Below, piece after piece: positions 12,367 to 23,697 of a DNA stretch of 64,000 bases (its first letter is position 1; every line of letters starts with the position of its first letter). Origin of the DNA: Dryocosmus kuriphilus. Its lineage: Eukaryota > Arthropoda > Insecta > Hymenoptera > Cynipidae. The notes beneath the pieces are model-generated. The model saw nothing but the letters and a program-made list of their open reading frames with translations, was not told the origin of the DNA and searched no databases. The position numbers and the translations under genes are program-made. The stretch covers positions 133,125,570 to 133,189,569 of the forward strand of contig CM076192.1 in assembly GCA_038277395.1 (NCBI GenBank). Direction: 5' to 3'.

Positions 12367-12690
12367 TATATACAATATATCAATTCTGAAAAATTTTAAA
12401 ACTTTCTTCAAAGTAATTAACAAATAAAATAATGGGTTTTCGGCGGGAAAAAAAAGAAGCTAAACACAATTTTATTCCAACTCCTTATATTATTTATCGG
12501 CATACTAACATACATAATATCGTCTATCGACATATGAAAACAGACTGATTTGAGATCAAAATGGCTGAATTTTCAATATCTTAAAATTGTTTTCAAATAA
12601 GAATTAAAAATATTTAATTGCTAGTTTTATGTTACTACATTCAATACCAAAAAGTAATTGGTGTTTGAAAATCAATGTTAAACGTTCCCG

Positions 12691-13020
12691 TGTAGAAAAA
12701 GCCCTACTTAGCCCCACTACAACTAGGGTGCTAGTCGGGGGCTAATCGGTGTTTTTTGTGTTTAAAAATCCTAATCGGGGGCAGGTCGGGCTATTTAAAA
12801 AGAATTAATTCCGTACCCGCGGCTATTTTCTGTCATAATTTCTAAGTAGGTTCTAGTCGGGAACTGGTCGGTGGCTAGTTGGTGTTTTTTGTTCAAAAAT
12901 CCTAATCAGGGGCTGGTCGGGGACAAGTCGGGATATTTAAAAATAATTAATTCCGTACGCGGCTATTTTTTGTCAACATTCCTAGGTGGGGTTCTAGTCG
13001 GGCATTGGTCAGCGACTGCA
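12691..13020. repeat. CCCGTG-family terminal fragment with about 133-bp tandem units
   Basis: It starts with the CCCGTGTAG..AAAGCCCTA motif also seen at 6596. It contains about 2.3 tandem units rich in CTAGTCGGG and GGTGTTTTTTGT (12748 and 12881). It looks like one end of a transposon nested in the 11971-14195 element; no matching right end was found. Confidence 0.5.
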
Positions 13021-14820
13021 CTTAAATTTTAGCTCCATTTTTCACTTAAAAAAAGAATAATTTCTATTTTAAAATTGCAATAATTTCAGAACATGAAACT
13101 GGCTTGTTGTGAAGTTAGATTCTTTTATATTTCAGAAAATCCAATACTTTAAGCATATATCCAAGTTTGCATTGAAAATTCGAGTTAAGAACTGTCAGCT
13201 CGAGTGAAATCATTAAAATAAGAAGCTGAATTTCTTTTATATTGGATTTTATTACACGAGAAATCATTAGGTCATTTTAATAATGTGCAGTAACGTACAC
13301 AAAAATGTAAAACAGAAGTTTGTTTTAACATATTATTATTTATAAAAACAGATCATTGAATATTTTTTTTTACTTCAGTGGAGGATGCCAGCGACAAAAT
13401 ATCTTTCTGTACCATTATGTTTTACAAATGACATTCTTACCAACGTATTCTAAATTGTAATTACTTGTTGAGTTACAACTATTTTTAATGTTTTACTTTT
13501 CAGTTCCTAAATTAGCAATTTACTTGAATCCATCCGGTCAGGATTCAAGGGGCTTCCAGGGAAGAAGTACCAGGAAGCTCCGCTAGATGGCAAATAGACT
13601 GGGCTCTCGCAAGCAAGGAGAAACGCCGGGTCTATAAAGGCGGCACGTTTCCCTGAGTAGAGACTTCCTTCGAGCTTCGGTTCAGGGAGTGTTACTCCTT
13701 TTCATTGGTTGGTGAAAGGGTTGGATATGTATGCTATAAAAATTATCATTTAGCTTTGAGCATTAAATAGATGCGTTCAAAAAATGTCATATAGCACTTT
13801 TTTTTTATTTAATTTATTTCAATTAAGGAAAAAATTACGTTTATCGAATAAACCGAGGTTTTGGAGAGCATGGGGAGAGGATTTAAAGAGCATGAGGCTA
13901 GGATTTAGCGAGGACGGAGGGAGCACATACAGAGGTTGAGAAGAGCACTAGGAGAGGTTGACGCGAAAGTATCAATATATTACCAAGTGCTCCTTAAAAG
14001 CTCGAAACTTGCGAATTCGGTCATAAGTAGGCTTTCGAGAGCATTAACGAGGTTTTAGGGAGCACTTCTAATACATTAAATATATTTTTGAAACCTCGCT
14101 ATGTACTTTCTCAATGCTCCTAAAGTCATCGGCAAGTACTCGTTTTGACAGAGCATTAGAAGAGCACGAAGGGAGCTTTAGGATTTTGACTCGGGTTATA
14201 AATTGGACAGATCACCAAAATCTTTAAAACTGTACTTTTTATAATTGAGACTCAATCAGTTTAAATTTTTAATATTTTAATTTTGCATCCTGATGTTCTA
14301 AATTTCGGAAAGGGATAAACTGATCATTTCGACTTTCTGAAAATGTAAATGATTTTAGAAATATACATTTTAATTTTGCTTTCCATTTTAAAGCTTTCGT
14401 ACCTTTCAATAGTTTCAAAATTAAATTTAAAACTGAGAGCTAGAAATTTCATCTGAAAACTTTGACATTTTTAATAAAAATTAAAAATGCCTCAAATTTT
14501 TTATTTTTATTCTTCAAAAACATTTCAACTTATTACTTTCAAATTTCGATCAGTTCCATATTTTAATTTTGCAGATTGTCATTCTTTTATATTTTAATTC
14601 TCTTCAACTTTCAAGATTTTAATATTTATATTTGTCCAATTTATTGAGTTTCAACTCTCCCAGGTAGAATATTGTCTTAGTCGGATAATTTTGAAACTTC
14701 AAACTAGCTTTATTTTAGCTTAGCATCCAAGACTCGTTTTGTAAGATTAGTGCTAGGTTGTTATTAGAATAAAATACATTACAGGACTCTGAAGTGTAAC
14801 AAACCTTCAAAAATATCTTG

Positions 14821-15060
14821 CTGCTAGCTTGTTTTCCACGCGTATTCTGTGATTCGTCTTTAGCTTGAATGCATAGCTTAGAGCTAGCTTGTTTTCCACG
14901 CGTATTTTGAGATTCGTTTTTAGCTTGAATACATGGCTTAGAGCTAGCTTGTTTTCCACGCGTATTTTGAGATTCGTTTTTAGCTTGAATACATGGCTTA
15001 GAGCTAGCTTGCTTTCCACGCGTATTTTGAGATTCGTTTTTAGCTTGAATACGCATAGCT
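14821..15060. repeat. Four 60-bp tandem subterminal repeats
   Basis: The unit is exactly 60 bp (14821, 14881, 14941, 15001), nearly identical, with the core CTAGCTTGTTTTCCACGCG. It lies 160 bp inside the left end of the CACTA-like element, where transposase-binding arrays are expected. The long ORFs across it on both strands are a consequence of a period divisible by three. Confidence 0.9.
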
Positions 15061-15472
15061 TTAAACAATCTTACATTCTATCGTTACTACAAAGCTTCAT
15101 ATAAGTGCATTCGAAGTAGTGACGACAGCCAGAATCTTCAGTCTTTGAAAAGTTTTCACTACCTCGATATTGATACATAATACAATCTTGTATCAGAAGT
15201 TCACTAATTTTACTTTGAATAAATGTCATAAAACACGGACACCATCCAAATGTATATATTGGAAAATCAAATTTGAGGTTAAGTCATTCAGTGATATAGT
15301 TAAGTTCAATCTTGTTTTTCAATTTATAAAAAAATAATATTTATCAAAAGAGTAAGTTTTTATTATTTAATTTATCAGAACATAATTTGTTAATTTGTTA
15401 TAATAAACGAAAATTTGGATTTTTCAGAAAATTATTCTGTGAAACTGATTAATAAATTTATTGGTGAAAATA

Positions 15473-17153
15473 ATGGATGATAAACATAAAAGGAAATTGA
15501 CTTTAACACGTCTAAGAGTACAAAAATTTCGAGCAAGGAAAAAATTAAAAGTCCAGTACTCTCAACAAAAACATGAGACCGATTCTTCAAGTTCATCAGA
15601 TGTAAATGTAGTCAAGAGTGATGATGCAGGTATAGATTCCGACGTTAATATTAATTTGAATGATACAAGTCAAGAAGAGGTGAATGAGCATTATGACAAT
15701 AATTACCCAGAATTTATTGCATCCGATGAAAGTAGTTCTGATGAGCATAGTGATGAGAGACAACCCGAATCAGATCATCATCTATCAAACAGTGAAGATG
15801 AAAGGAATGGACTTGATCTTGAAATACAGCAATTACAACAATGGGCAGTAGAACATAGAATCGCTCAAGTTCATCTTGACTCTCTTTTGAAAATACTCCC
15901 AGCAAGGTTACTTCCTAGTTTACCTGCATGTTCAAAAACTTTTTTAAATACTGGAGGAGCTAAATATAATGTCGTCAACATGAAAGATATTAATGGTAAT
16001 GATGGAACATTTGCATACATCGGTATTGAATTAGGTTTACTGAAATGCGTAAATACTCTTGCTCATAATGCACATGTTATAGAATTACAGTTTAATTGTG
16101 ATGGTCTGTCTTTATCGAAATCAAGTTCTTGTGAAATATGGCCAATATTATGCAAAGTTCACTCAAACTTGGTTAACTATGAGCCATTTGTCGTTGCTTT
16201 ATACTGTGGTCAATCGAAACCGATGCATGTAGAAGAATTCACAAAAAAATTTATTATTGAAATCAATCATTTACTGAAAAATGGTATTTTTATTGGAGAT
16301 ATAAATTATTCTGTTCTCATCAAATGTTTTATATGTGATACTCCTGCTAGAGCTTTTCTGAAATGTACAAGAGGACACACAAGTTCGCACGCTTGTGAAC
16401 GGTGCAACTGTATTGGGAAAAGAGTTGATAGAACTATGACTTTTACGTCAACTAATAACAATTTAAGAACAGATAAAATGTTCCGTGATTTCGATGATCC
16501 TGATCATCATACTAAAGCTTCTCCTCTGACACTTATTAAGCCAAAGATTAATATGGTATCAATATTTGTCCTTGATTTCATGCATTTAGGACCTCTTGGA
16601 GCAAATTCAAAACTCATGGATTATTGGTGTTCAGCGAACAAAAATAAAAAAAAATCAAAGACAAAATTGAGCGCAACTCATTTATCTGAAATAACTCGCC
16701 GAATAAAGATGATAAAGTTTCAAACACCTCGTGAGTTTCAAAGGCAACTAAGAGACTTAAATGATGTTTCGAAGTGGAAAGCAACTGAACACAAACTTTT
16801 TCTATTGTATATTGGACCTATTGTACTAAAAAAAATTGTAAATCCTACAATGTATGATAATTTTATTTTGCTACATGCTGCTGCTATTGAAAAATAACCA
16901 AATTGTTGAGATAAATAAAATTTTTCGTGATGAAAACTTGATAAAATTAGAAGGCGTTTTATGGAAAATAAAAGATTCAGTTTATACAAAACCAATAGAA
17001 TCGAAACATTTGAATGTATATGAACTACGTAATAAATCGTCATCGTCTATTATTATTTCCATTGACAGAGTTAAGTCAAAAATAATGAAAGTAACTATAA
17101 ATTTTTCACAAAACAGTTTATTGCACCATTTTGCAATATCTCTATTACATTAA
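15473..17153 (+). pseudogene. TNP2-like (CACTA) transposase, internally deleted
   Basis: The ATG at 15473 opens 474 codons to a stop at 16895. There is a basic, Ser/Asp-rich N-terminus, then the family core: FNCDGLSLSKSS..WPIL (first acidic residue), YCGQSKPMHVEEF, FICDTPARAFLKC..GHTSSHACERC (second acidic residue plus Cys/His cluster), FVLDFMHLGPLG (third), and PREFQRQ..KWKATEHKLFLLYIGP. Right after FILLHAAAIEK the frame closes. The C-terminal part (EGVLWKIKDSVYTKPIESKHLNVY, ending LLHHFAISLLH) continues in another frame to 17153. Roughly a hundred residues normally between these parts, including the conserved HGLIHL region, are missing. So the copy looks inactive by deletion plus frameshift. 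An AG acceptor at 15427 suggests an untranslated first exon. Confidence 0.78.
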
Positions 17154-17675
17154 TTTAATTAAATGGAAATTAGCAGTAAAAAATTATATTTTAGTATGTA
17201 AGCATAAAGATTTTTCAGACTACGCAGCTATTATTTGTTTCATTGAACTTAACTAAATGAAAAAAAATTACATTATTATTAACAAATAATACAAATATAA
17301 TATTTATTAATATAATAAAAAAAAAATAATAAGTGTATGAATGTATTTAGTTTTATATACTCCCGCTCATTTTTAGTGACTGCGCCATCTGCTTGCTTAC
17401 TAGAGCTTAGTACAGCTGTTATCATTTTACTGCGTGTTGTATTCTCGTACCTTTCTTCAACGTTTTGCTTACGTTTTTAAAATCAAAAACCTTAAGTCGA
17501 GTTATAATTATATTACTGAACCAAAAATTAAATATTGAGCATATTCCTTTTATGCAATTCAATATTTCGATTGATACATTTATTGTTTAATAAAATCATT
17601 GCAAAATACCATCGGCATCTAAAGTTAGGTTAAATACACTAAATCTAGACTATTGATTCTTATTAATTGATTGAT

Positions 17676-20087
17676 ATGGATGAATATAGTGATAAAGAAC
17701 AAGATGATCGAATTTATGAATATTTATTAATTGAGTTCATAACCCGCGGTAAAAAATCAAAAAAGTTCATCGATGCTGTGCCATCATCGTGGGTCACGTA
17801 CGATGATAAAAGTAAAAAATTTACATGTCTGTTTCCTCCAAAACCATACACAAACTTTGATGATCTCGTAAAAGCACAGGCTCCATCAGATAAATCATGG
17901 GATTTGCATAATGTAGAAATTAGAGGCTATGCAGGTTAGTGAAATGAATAAAATTTTCCGAACAATTGTTTTTATAAAATTATGTAAAATGACAAATTGA
18001 CAATGCATTAATTTATCTATAGAACTGCTAATGCTCATTTTAATCTTATATTATTTTCATCTACATTCGATTATTTTACCATGGTAACACTTGTTGATCT
18101 GTTGGTAATTATTTAAAAATCATGGTTCCAAATTTATCATGTCTAACAATATCTGCTAACTTTTTAGTAATTAATAAATTATAATAACATCAATACATGG
18201 ATAAAATTTATGATAACTATAGCTGATAACTTAAAATATAAATTTATAAGGTAAAATAATATATTTCTATATTTTTCTAGATGATTATAAAGATGCGCTT
18301 AGGAAAATTGAGACGTTAAAAACTAAAGAAAATGCTTTTTCTACTGACACGGATGTTGATTCGACTGAAAAAGCTGTGAATCTTGAACGAGCTTTGCGGA
18401 TTCAAAAACTTAATAAAAGTCTTGCTGAAACAAAAAGAGCAATTTTGGGTTCTAGGTCAGAAAGCGATAAATCTACTAAAGAAGAGGAAAAAAAGAGTAA
18501 ATCTAAGGAATCATTGTCTGAGGAAGAAGAAAGTTCTTCTAGAAAAACTGAATCATCAAATGATTCATCATCGAATCCATCGAGCTCAGAAAAACAGAAG
18601 AAACCGACATTCTCTAAGAAATTTGGAAAAAAAGGACAGAATAAGTTTTCAAGTCTAAAAAATAAAAACTGGTTGAGTGAAAAAAACGGAAACACCTAAA
18701 ATGACAATTGGGAAACCTTCAGCATCAAAAAGTATAAAACAACATGTTTCATCGAAAATTGATCCTCGTATCAAAAACGCTTTGACTAATCGACTGAATA
18801 CAGCCAACAAAAATAATTATCATCATGATCGCCACCTGCCTTCGGCATCGCGTCAACTTCCTTCAGTCATTGATGAAGAGTGTTTCGATGATGGGTCAAA
18901 GTTGATTGAAAGAAATTCGCAATTGAGTTTCCCTATAGAGGCAGTGGTTGGTAAAGATGGATTAGTTTTAATTCCAGGTTTGCTAAATACTTTTTCAATA
19001 TTAAAAATACATATTTCATATTTTTTATAAAATTATCTTAAATTATTTATAGATGATACTCTAAATGAGAATAATGCCTCAGCTTTGACCTTTGATCAAA
19101 TCAAGGGAACAAGTGTTCATCAAGAAGTGTACCTTAGTGAAAATCGTAAAATTTTTGTTTATTTTCTCTCTAATATTTACTACCTCTAATTTTATTATTT
19201 TTACATAGTTAATTTCTCTTTTTTTAGAGTTTCTTGCAATAATGAACGAACTAAAATCTCTCAAAGTTGAACAAAGAAACCAGTCGAAATCATTGTTAAG
19301 AATAGAAAGTTTACTGGAACAAAAATGTGAAGGAGGTGTAACAACATCAAATACTTGGGCAAAAATATTTGGTCTTGATTTTCCACTAAGGGACATAGAA
19401 TCTTTATATGATATAGAGAATAAATTAATATCCAATCCGGAATTACAGAAAAATTTCGTAATATTTTAAATTTATTAACTTTTATTCATCACTCAAGTTC
19501 TGATCCGTTTTGTAATGTAATAACATATAATAATTTTTTGTTATTTCAGTGTTCTCCGATGACTCTCATGATCGACAAAGATGAAAGTCTACAAAAAAAT
19601 GTTAATGCTGTTATGAGAAAATTTATCGGTCGTGACTTGGCATTAAGTTTTACTGCTACCAGAAAAATGGGTGACAAAATTGTATTTTCATTACATGTCC
19701 CAAATATTTATCGCAGTATTATTGGTAAGTATTTATAAATTAAACCTATGATAGTAATATAATAAATATCTCATGTCCGTAATTAAAAATTGATAAACAA
19801 TATTTATTCTACTTTTAGACACTTTAAGTGCCAATCTTCAAAAGACAGAATCCAAAGTTATCTCGGCCGTTGGTACTGCTTTTACCCAATCTCAATATTG
19901 GGAAGGGAATCGTAATAAGGCTCTGAAAAAGGATGAAGAAATGAATAATTTAGAGGATAAAACTGACAAGACGGAGAAAAATACAGAGAATGATACACAG
20001 ATGATGAAAGATGAAGAATTATTGAGACGTTTAAAAGTTAAAAAAATAAGTGAAAAATCAAAACATAAAGATAGTGTTTTATATTAG
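17676..20087 (+). CDS. Second gene of the CACTA-like element, DUF4806-like
   Basis: Six exons: 17676-17934, 18281-18977, 19053-19145, 19228-19457, 19550-19724 and 19819-20087, with phases agreeing throughout. The N-terminal part (about 85 residues, FIDAVPSSWV..) resembles the start of insect DUF4806 proteins. Next comes a long Ser/Lys/Glu-rich linker, then a coiled-coil-like segment (IMNELKSLKVEQRNQ). A C-terminal region beginning FGLDFPLRDIESLYDIENKL, with VNAVMRKFIGRDLALSFTATRKMGDK, matches the DUF4806 pattern. Exon 2 has one frameshift: in the A7 tract near 18680-18687 the frame closes at 18697, while the other frame runs on to the donor at 18977. Function is unknown; an accessory transposition protein is an inference from its position. 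Apart from that indel the gene is intact. Confidence 0.65.
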
Positions 20088-20179
20088 AAAAATAATTTTT
20101 TAAGACGAGATTTAATGATCAATATTTTATGTTTGTGTCAAAAACAGAATATTTAATAAAAATGTTCGTTTTGACAAAT

Positions 20180-20404
20180 ACTTCTTGAAACTTAAAATAC
20201 CATATCCGTACAAGCTAATAATAAGCTTAGTCTTCTGCCTTGTAATTAGTTAAGTTAACATTGTTCATACAAGCTAAAATCGTAAGCTTACTGTTAGCGA
20301 TTTTGAGCGTTACAAACGAACCTTGCATTTGCCTTAGTTAATTTGCTAGTTTTAGGCTTCAACTTACAAAACTAGCTTAATGCAAGCTAATTTCATTTCT
20401 TACT
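20180..20404. repeat. Right subterminal repeats of the CACTA-like element
   Basis: AAGCTAA, TAAGCTTA and CTAGCTT words occur repeatedly in both orientations just inside the right TIR, matching the TAGCTT core of the left 60-bp array. Confidence 0.6.
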
Positions 20405-20415
20405 TTCTACCTGGG

Positions 20416-21194
20416 TCTGTCGTATTTTTAATAAAAAATATTAATATACTGGAATTCTTATTGATTTTAAATTCAAACTCTTCAAAGAAGTCGAAAGCTG
20501 TCTTATCTTTCAAAAGACTCAATATTAGTTTTAAAAAAATCAAGGCTGAAAATTAGAACTAAAAGACTTTGACGTTTGCTTTTACTAAAAATGCATCCAG
20601 TTTGTAATTTAGAATCTTCAACAACTTTTATTTATTATTTTTAAATTTCAATCGTTTTAATATTTTCGTTTTTCAGTTTGTAATTATTTTTTGGATCCTA
20701 TTCAAATTATTAAAATTCATTAATCTAATACCGCTTCAATTTAGACAGGATTTTGAAATTTGTTCTCACACTAAAATTTCTTAAATAAAAAGCTTTTAAG
20801 TTCGCATGGTTCACAAAAGAGTTTGCAAAACTCGATAAAGCTTTTCATTTTAACTGATTCTCTAAAATCCACTCTTTTAATATGAAATCTTAAATTTACA
20901 TATCTGTATCCTGTTTACAATTGAAAGATACCAAATTAAAAACTCTTCCAGATTTATTTTATTGAACTTTGTCATCGCGAAACTAATGTCTTAATTTTTT
21001 ATTTTTTTTACTTAGAGAATTTTGAATTTTAATCTTTCAGTTGGTAAATGATCAAACTGATAATTGTTCCGGTCATCACCGTTTACTCATATTACTTTCC
21101 AATATGATTAAATCCTTTCGATCTAAATTTCTTTTAATTTTCGAATTTTTGATTAGAATTTATTTTATTTTTTAAAAATATTAAGAATGATGAA
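20416..21194. other. AT-rich intergenic sequence
   Basis: Nothing recognised. Confidence 0.4.
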
Positions 21195-21480
21195 ATTCCA
21201 TCTGAAGAATGGTTGAAAACAGATTTAAAAGTATAGAAGCATTATCATTAAATTAATTTGAATTTTTTTCAGTATTGAAATCTTAAAGTTTCAAGTTTAT
21301 TAAATTGTCAAACCATCAAAGAACAATGCTAGAGGTTATTGAAAGGTTATTGAAAAACCAATTTTCAGTTAAATTACATTTCAGTCTCAACTAAAGCTCA
21401 CTCCTTTAAACGTTGAAAAACTTTAATTTCACGATTGTTTTCATATTTTCCTTTACTTTTCTCCCCTTCCCTCAATTACT
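21195..21480. repeat. Direct repeat, left copy
   Basis: About 285 bp (starting CTGAAGAATGGTTGAAAACA) recur in the same orientation at 23412-23697 with moderate divergence, flanking the Penelope remnant. Confidence 0.7.
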
Positions 21481-21599
21481 TTATTACCTTGTTTTTAATT
21501 TTCAATACTCCTAAAACAGATAGTTTTTTAAGAATCTTTTTGATTTGCCGATTATGGAAATTGTCGAGGCATCGACCACTCTAAGTTTGGGTGTGCGAA

Positions 21600-21950
21600 G
21601 AATATATTCTCAAAGAATACTTAGAAATACTTGAAAATACTTGAGAGTACTTCACATTAACTACGAATACAAGTGGTAATGGGGATATGAAGGAATTTTA
21701 GAATATTCAATGGTTCTTAAAGATTTTAAGGTATTTCAAAAAGATTCACAGAATTTAAGTGAATTTCAAAGAAATTCAAGATTCTAGGATTTTCGAGGAT
21801 TTCAAAAATTTAAGAAATTTAAACAATTTCAAGGAAATTTGAAGGATTTCAAAGAAACATGATTTTCAGTTAATCAAAGTTCAAAAATTTTAAAAGAATT
21901 TTAAAGGATTTCATGGGAAAAGAAGTTATTTGTTCTTTCGAACAGCTCAC
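21600..21950. repeat. Degenerate short-period repeat
   Basis: Drifted repetition of words such as AAGGATTTCAA and GAATACTTG at about 10-12 bp spacing, like the larger block at 59400-60560. Confidence 0.5.
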
Positions 21951-21960
21951 AAAAATATGA

Positions 21961-23340
21961 TGATGAGGTTGAGGGTTGTGTATTAAAACACGAAAGATCC
22001 TTCTGAGCAATATATATTTGCCAATGATAAAAATCCAACGTTTCGAAGGCTTTAGTTGCCTTCCTCTTCAGGGACTAAAGTAACAGTGAGAGCATACAAA
22101 TATGAACTTATGTGTCGATGATTTACTGAAAATTCGTGTAAAAAATTATCTTAGATGGTAATCTTACCTCAAATCGTGAAACATTAAGATAAATAGTACA
22201 TCAAACTTAGTATGTACAGTCAAGGTTTTAAAATATTTAATTTAAGTTATACACGGTTAAAATTTATGTGACTAAAAACGAAATAGATGCTAATCATTAG
22301 CCGCACTGGACGACAAATAGCGAGTCATAAATCTGCAGAGGTATTTATGTGAGATTTTAAATGACAGGAGTGGGGAACTACAAAATTACGTACTATATTG
22401 CTCTAATTCTCAAACCCCGTGTTTGCTTCTGTTTTTCTACATAACGTTTCTTTCTATTTTTGATAGTATTATTTAATATATCTATACTAGTCTTAAAATC
22501 GCTTTCTAATTTTATGGTATCTTGAATTTTATTCATGTTATTCTTAGTGTTATAAATATGGAGCATTTCAGAAAAAAGTAGATAATTTGCCTTTTTGGCC
22601 GTCGTTGTCAAGTACTTTAATATTGTTAAAATTGATTGTATGGCTAGTATTATTTATGTTTTCAACAATTGCCGATTTCCAATCATTATTTTTTAAGTAT
22701 AATTTGTGTTCATTAATTCTCTTGCTCAGTTTACGGCAAGTTTGACCGATGTACGCGGATTCACAATCATTACATTCTATTTTATAAACAACGTTACACA
22801 AAGTTAGTTTATCTAACTTATCTTTGCCTAACTTGATAATATTAGTGAATTTATTTATTGTTTTATTGATAACTGTGTAATTATATCTATAAAGTATATT
22901 TTTTAATTTGAAATTAAGATCTTTGATAAAAGGTAAAACTATTAATTTTTTGTTCTGCTTGTCAATATTATATACTGTAGATAAACATTTTTTATCTTTA
23001 ATTTCTTTTAGGTTATTTATATATAATAGTATTTTTTTATGTTTGACTGTATGAATTCTAATGTGTAATCATTGTTTACAAGTAGATTCTGGATAATTTT
23101 AAGGTTATTACAATGAAACTGCTTGTGAGATAGTTGTATCGCACGGTCGACTAAATTAATCACAATCGCTTTCTTTTGAGCAAGTGGATGATGGGAATTA
23201 AAATGGATAAATCTTCCTGAATAGGTCTCTTTGCGATACCAATTTGTAATTAAGCATTTATTTTGACGAAAAATAGTAATATCAAGAAAGTTAATCCTGT
23301 TTTTTTTTTATTCTCATGTTCAACTGTGAATTTTAATTTT
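21961..23340 (-). mobile_element. Penelope-like retroelement fragment
   Basis: On the minus strand the sequence encodes the C-terminal part of the reverse transcriptase/linker (KFTVEHENKKK, FIHFNSHHPLAQKKA, LVDRAIQLSH), then a GIY-YIG endonuclease (VVYKIECNDCESAYIGQT, KRINEHKLYL). The frame is broken in several places. The 3' part at about 21980-22110 holds the TTTCGAAGGCT..CCTCTTCAGGGAC motif typical of Penelope ends. The 5' part with the RT catalytic core is absent, consistent with 5' truncation. The GIY-YIG Cys pair (CNDC) and the Y..GQT motif are intact. Confidence 0.85.
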
Positions 23341-23411
23341 TCATGGAAATTATTGAATTTATTTAAACATGATTTCATAGGACTTTGAAGGATATTATTG
23401 GATCTAAGGAA

Positions 23412-23697
23412 TTTAGAAACATTTCCTCTGAAGAATGGTTGAAAACAGACTCGAAAATATAGAAACAATATCAAATTCTAAACTAATATGAATTTTTTCC
23501 AGTATTGAAATCTTAAAGTTTTAACTTTATTAAATTGCCAAACCATCAAAGAACAATGCTAGAGGTTCTTGAAAAATCAATTTTTATTAAACTAAATTTC
23601 AATCTGAACTAAATCTCCCTCTTCTAAACTTTGAAAAACTTTAATTTCATGGTTGTTCTTATATTTTCCTCTAATTATTTTCGACTTCCCTCAAAAA
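23412..23697. repeat. Direct repeat, right copy
   Basis: Copy of 21195-21480, offset by about 2217 bp; see that entry. It ends near 23697, where the two copies stop matching. Confidence 0.7.

Larger units (their letters stand above)
11971..14195. mobile_element. 2.2-kb TIR element (CCCGAGTCAAAATCCTAA ends)
   Basis: A perfect 18-bp inverted repeat bounds it: CCCGAGTCAAAATCCTAA at 11971 and TTAGGATTTTGACTCGGG ending at 14195. Inside both ends are related GAGCACnnnGGGAGC-rich blocks (12000-12360 and 13860-14180). No transposase was recognised; a GC-rich 170-bp block at about 13530-13700 is unexplained. It also contains a piece of another family at 12691-13020. No target duplication was resolved. 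Confidence 0.65.
14659..20415 (+). mobile_element. CACTA-like (EnSpm-type) DNA transposon, complete ends
   Basis: The ends are inverted CCCAGGTAGAA (14659-14669 and 20405-20415), flanked on both sides by TCT, a 3-bp target duplication of the size typical of EnSpm/CACTA elements. Subterminal TAGCTT/AAGCTA-rich repeats lie inside both ends (four 60-bp units at 14821-15060; a dispersed set at about 20210-20400). It carries a TNP2-like transposase gene followed by a second spliced gene with a DUF4806-like region, both on the plus strand. The termini begin CCC rather than the classic CACTA/G, so superfamily placement rests on the transposase and TSD length. Total length is 5757 bp. Confidence 0.8.

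Noticed and set aside
14821..15060. CRISPR-like array
   Set aside because: Units are contiguous with no unique spacers, in a eukaryotic transposon.
14715..15104. Long repetitive open frames on both strands
   Set aside because: A by-product of a 60-bp tandem repeat, whose length is a multiple of three.
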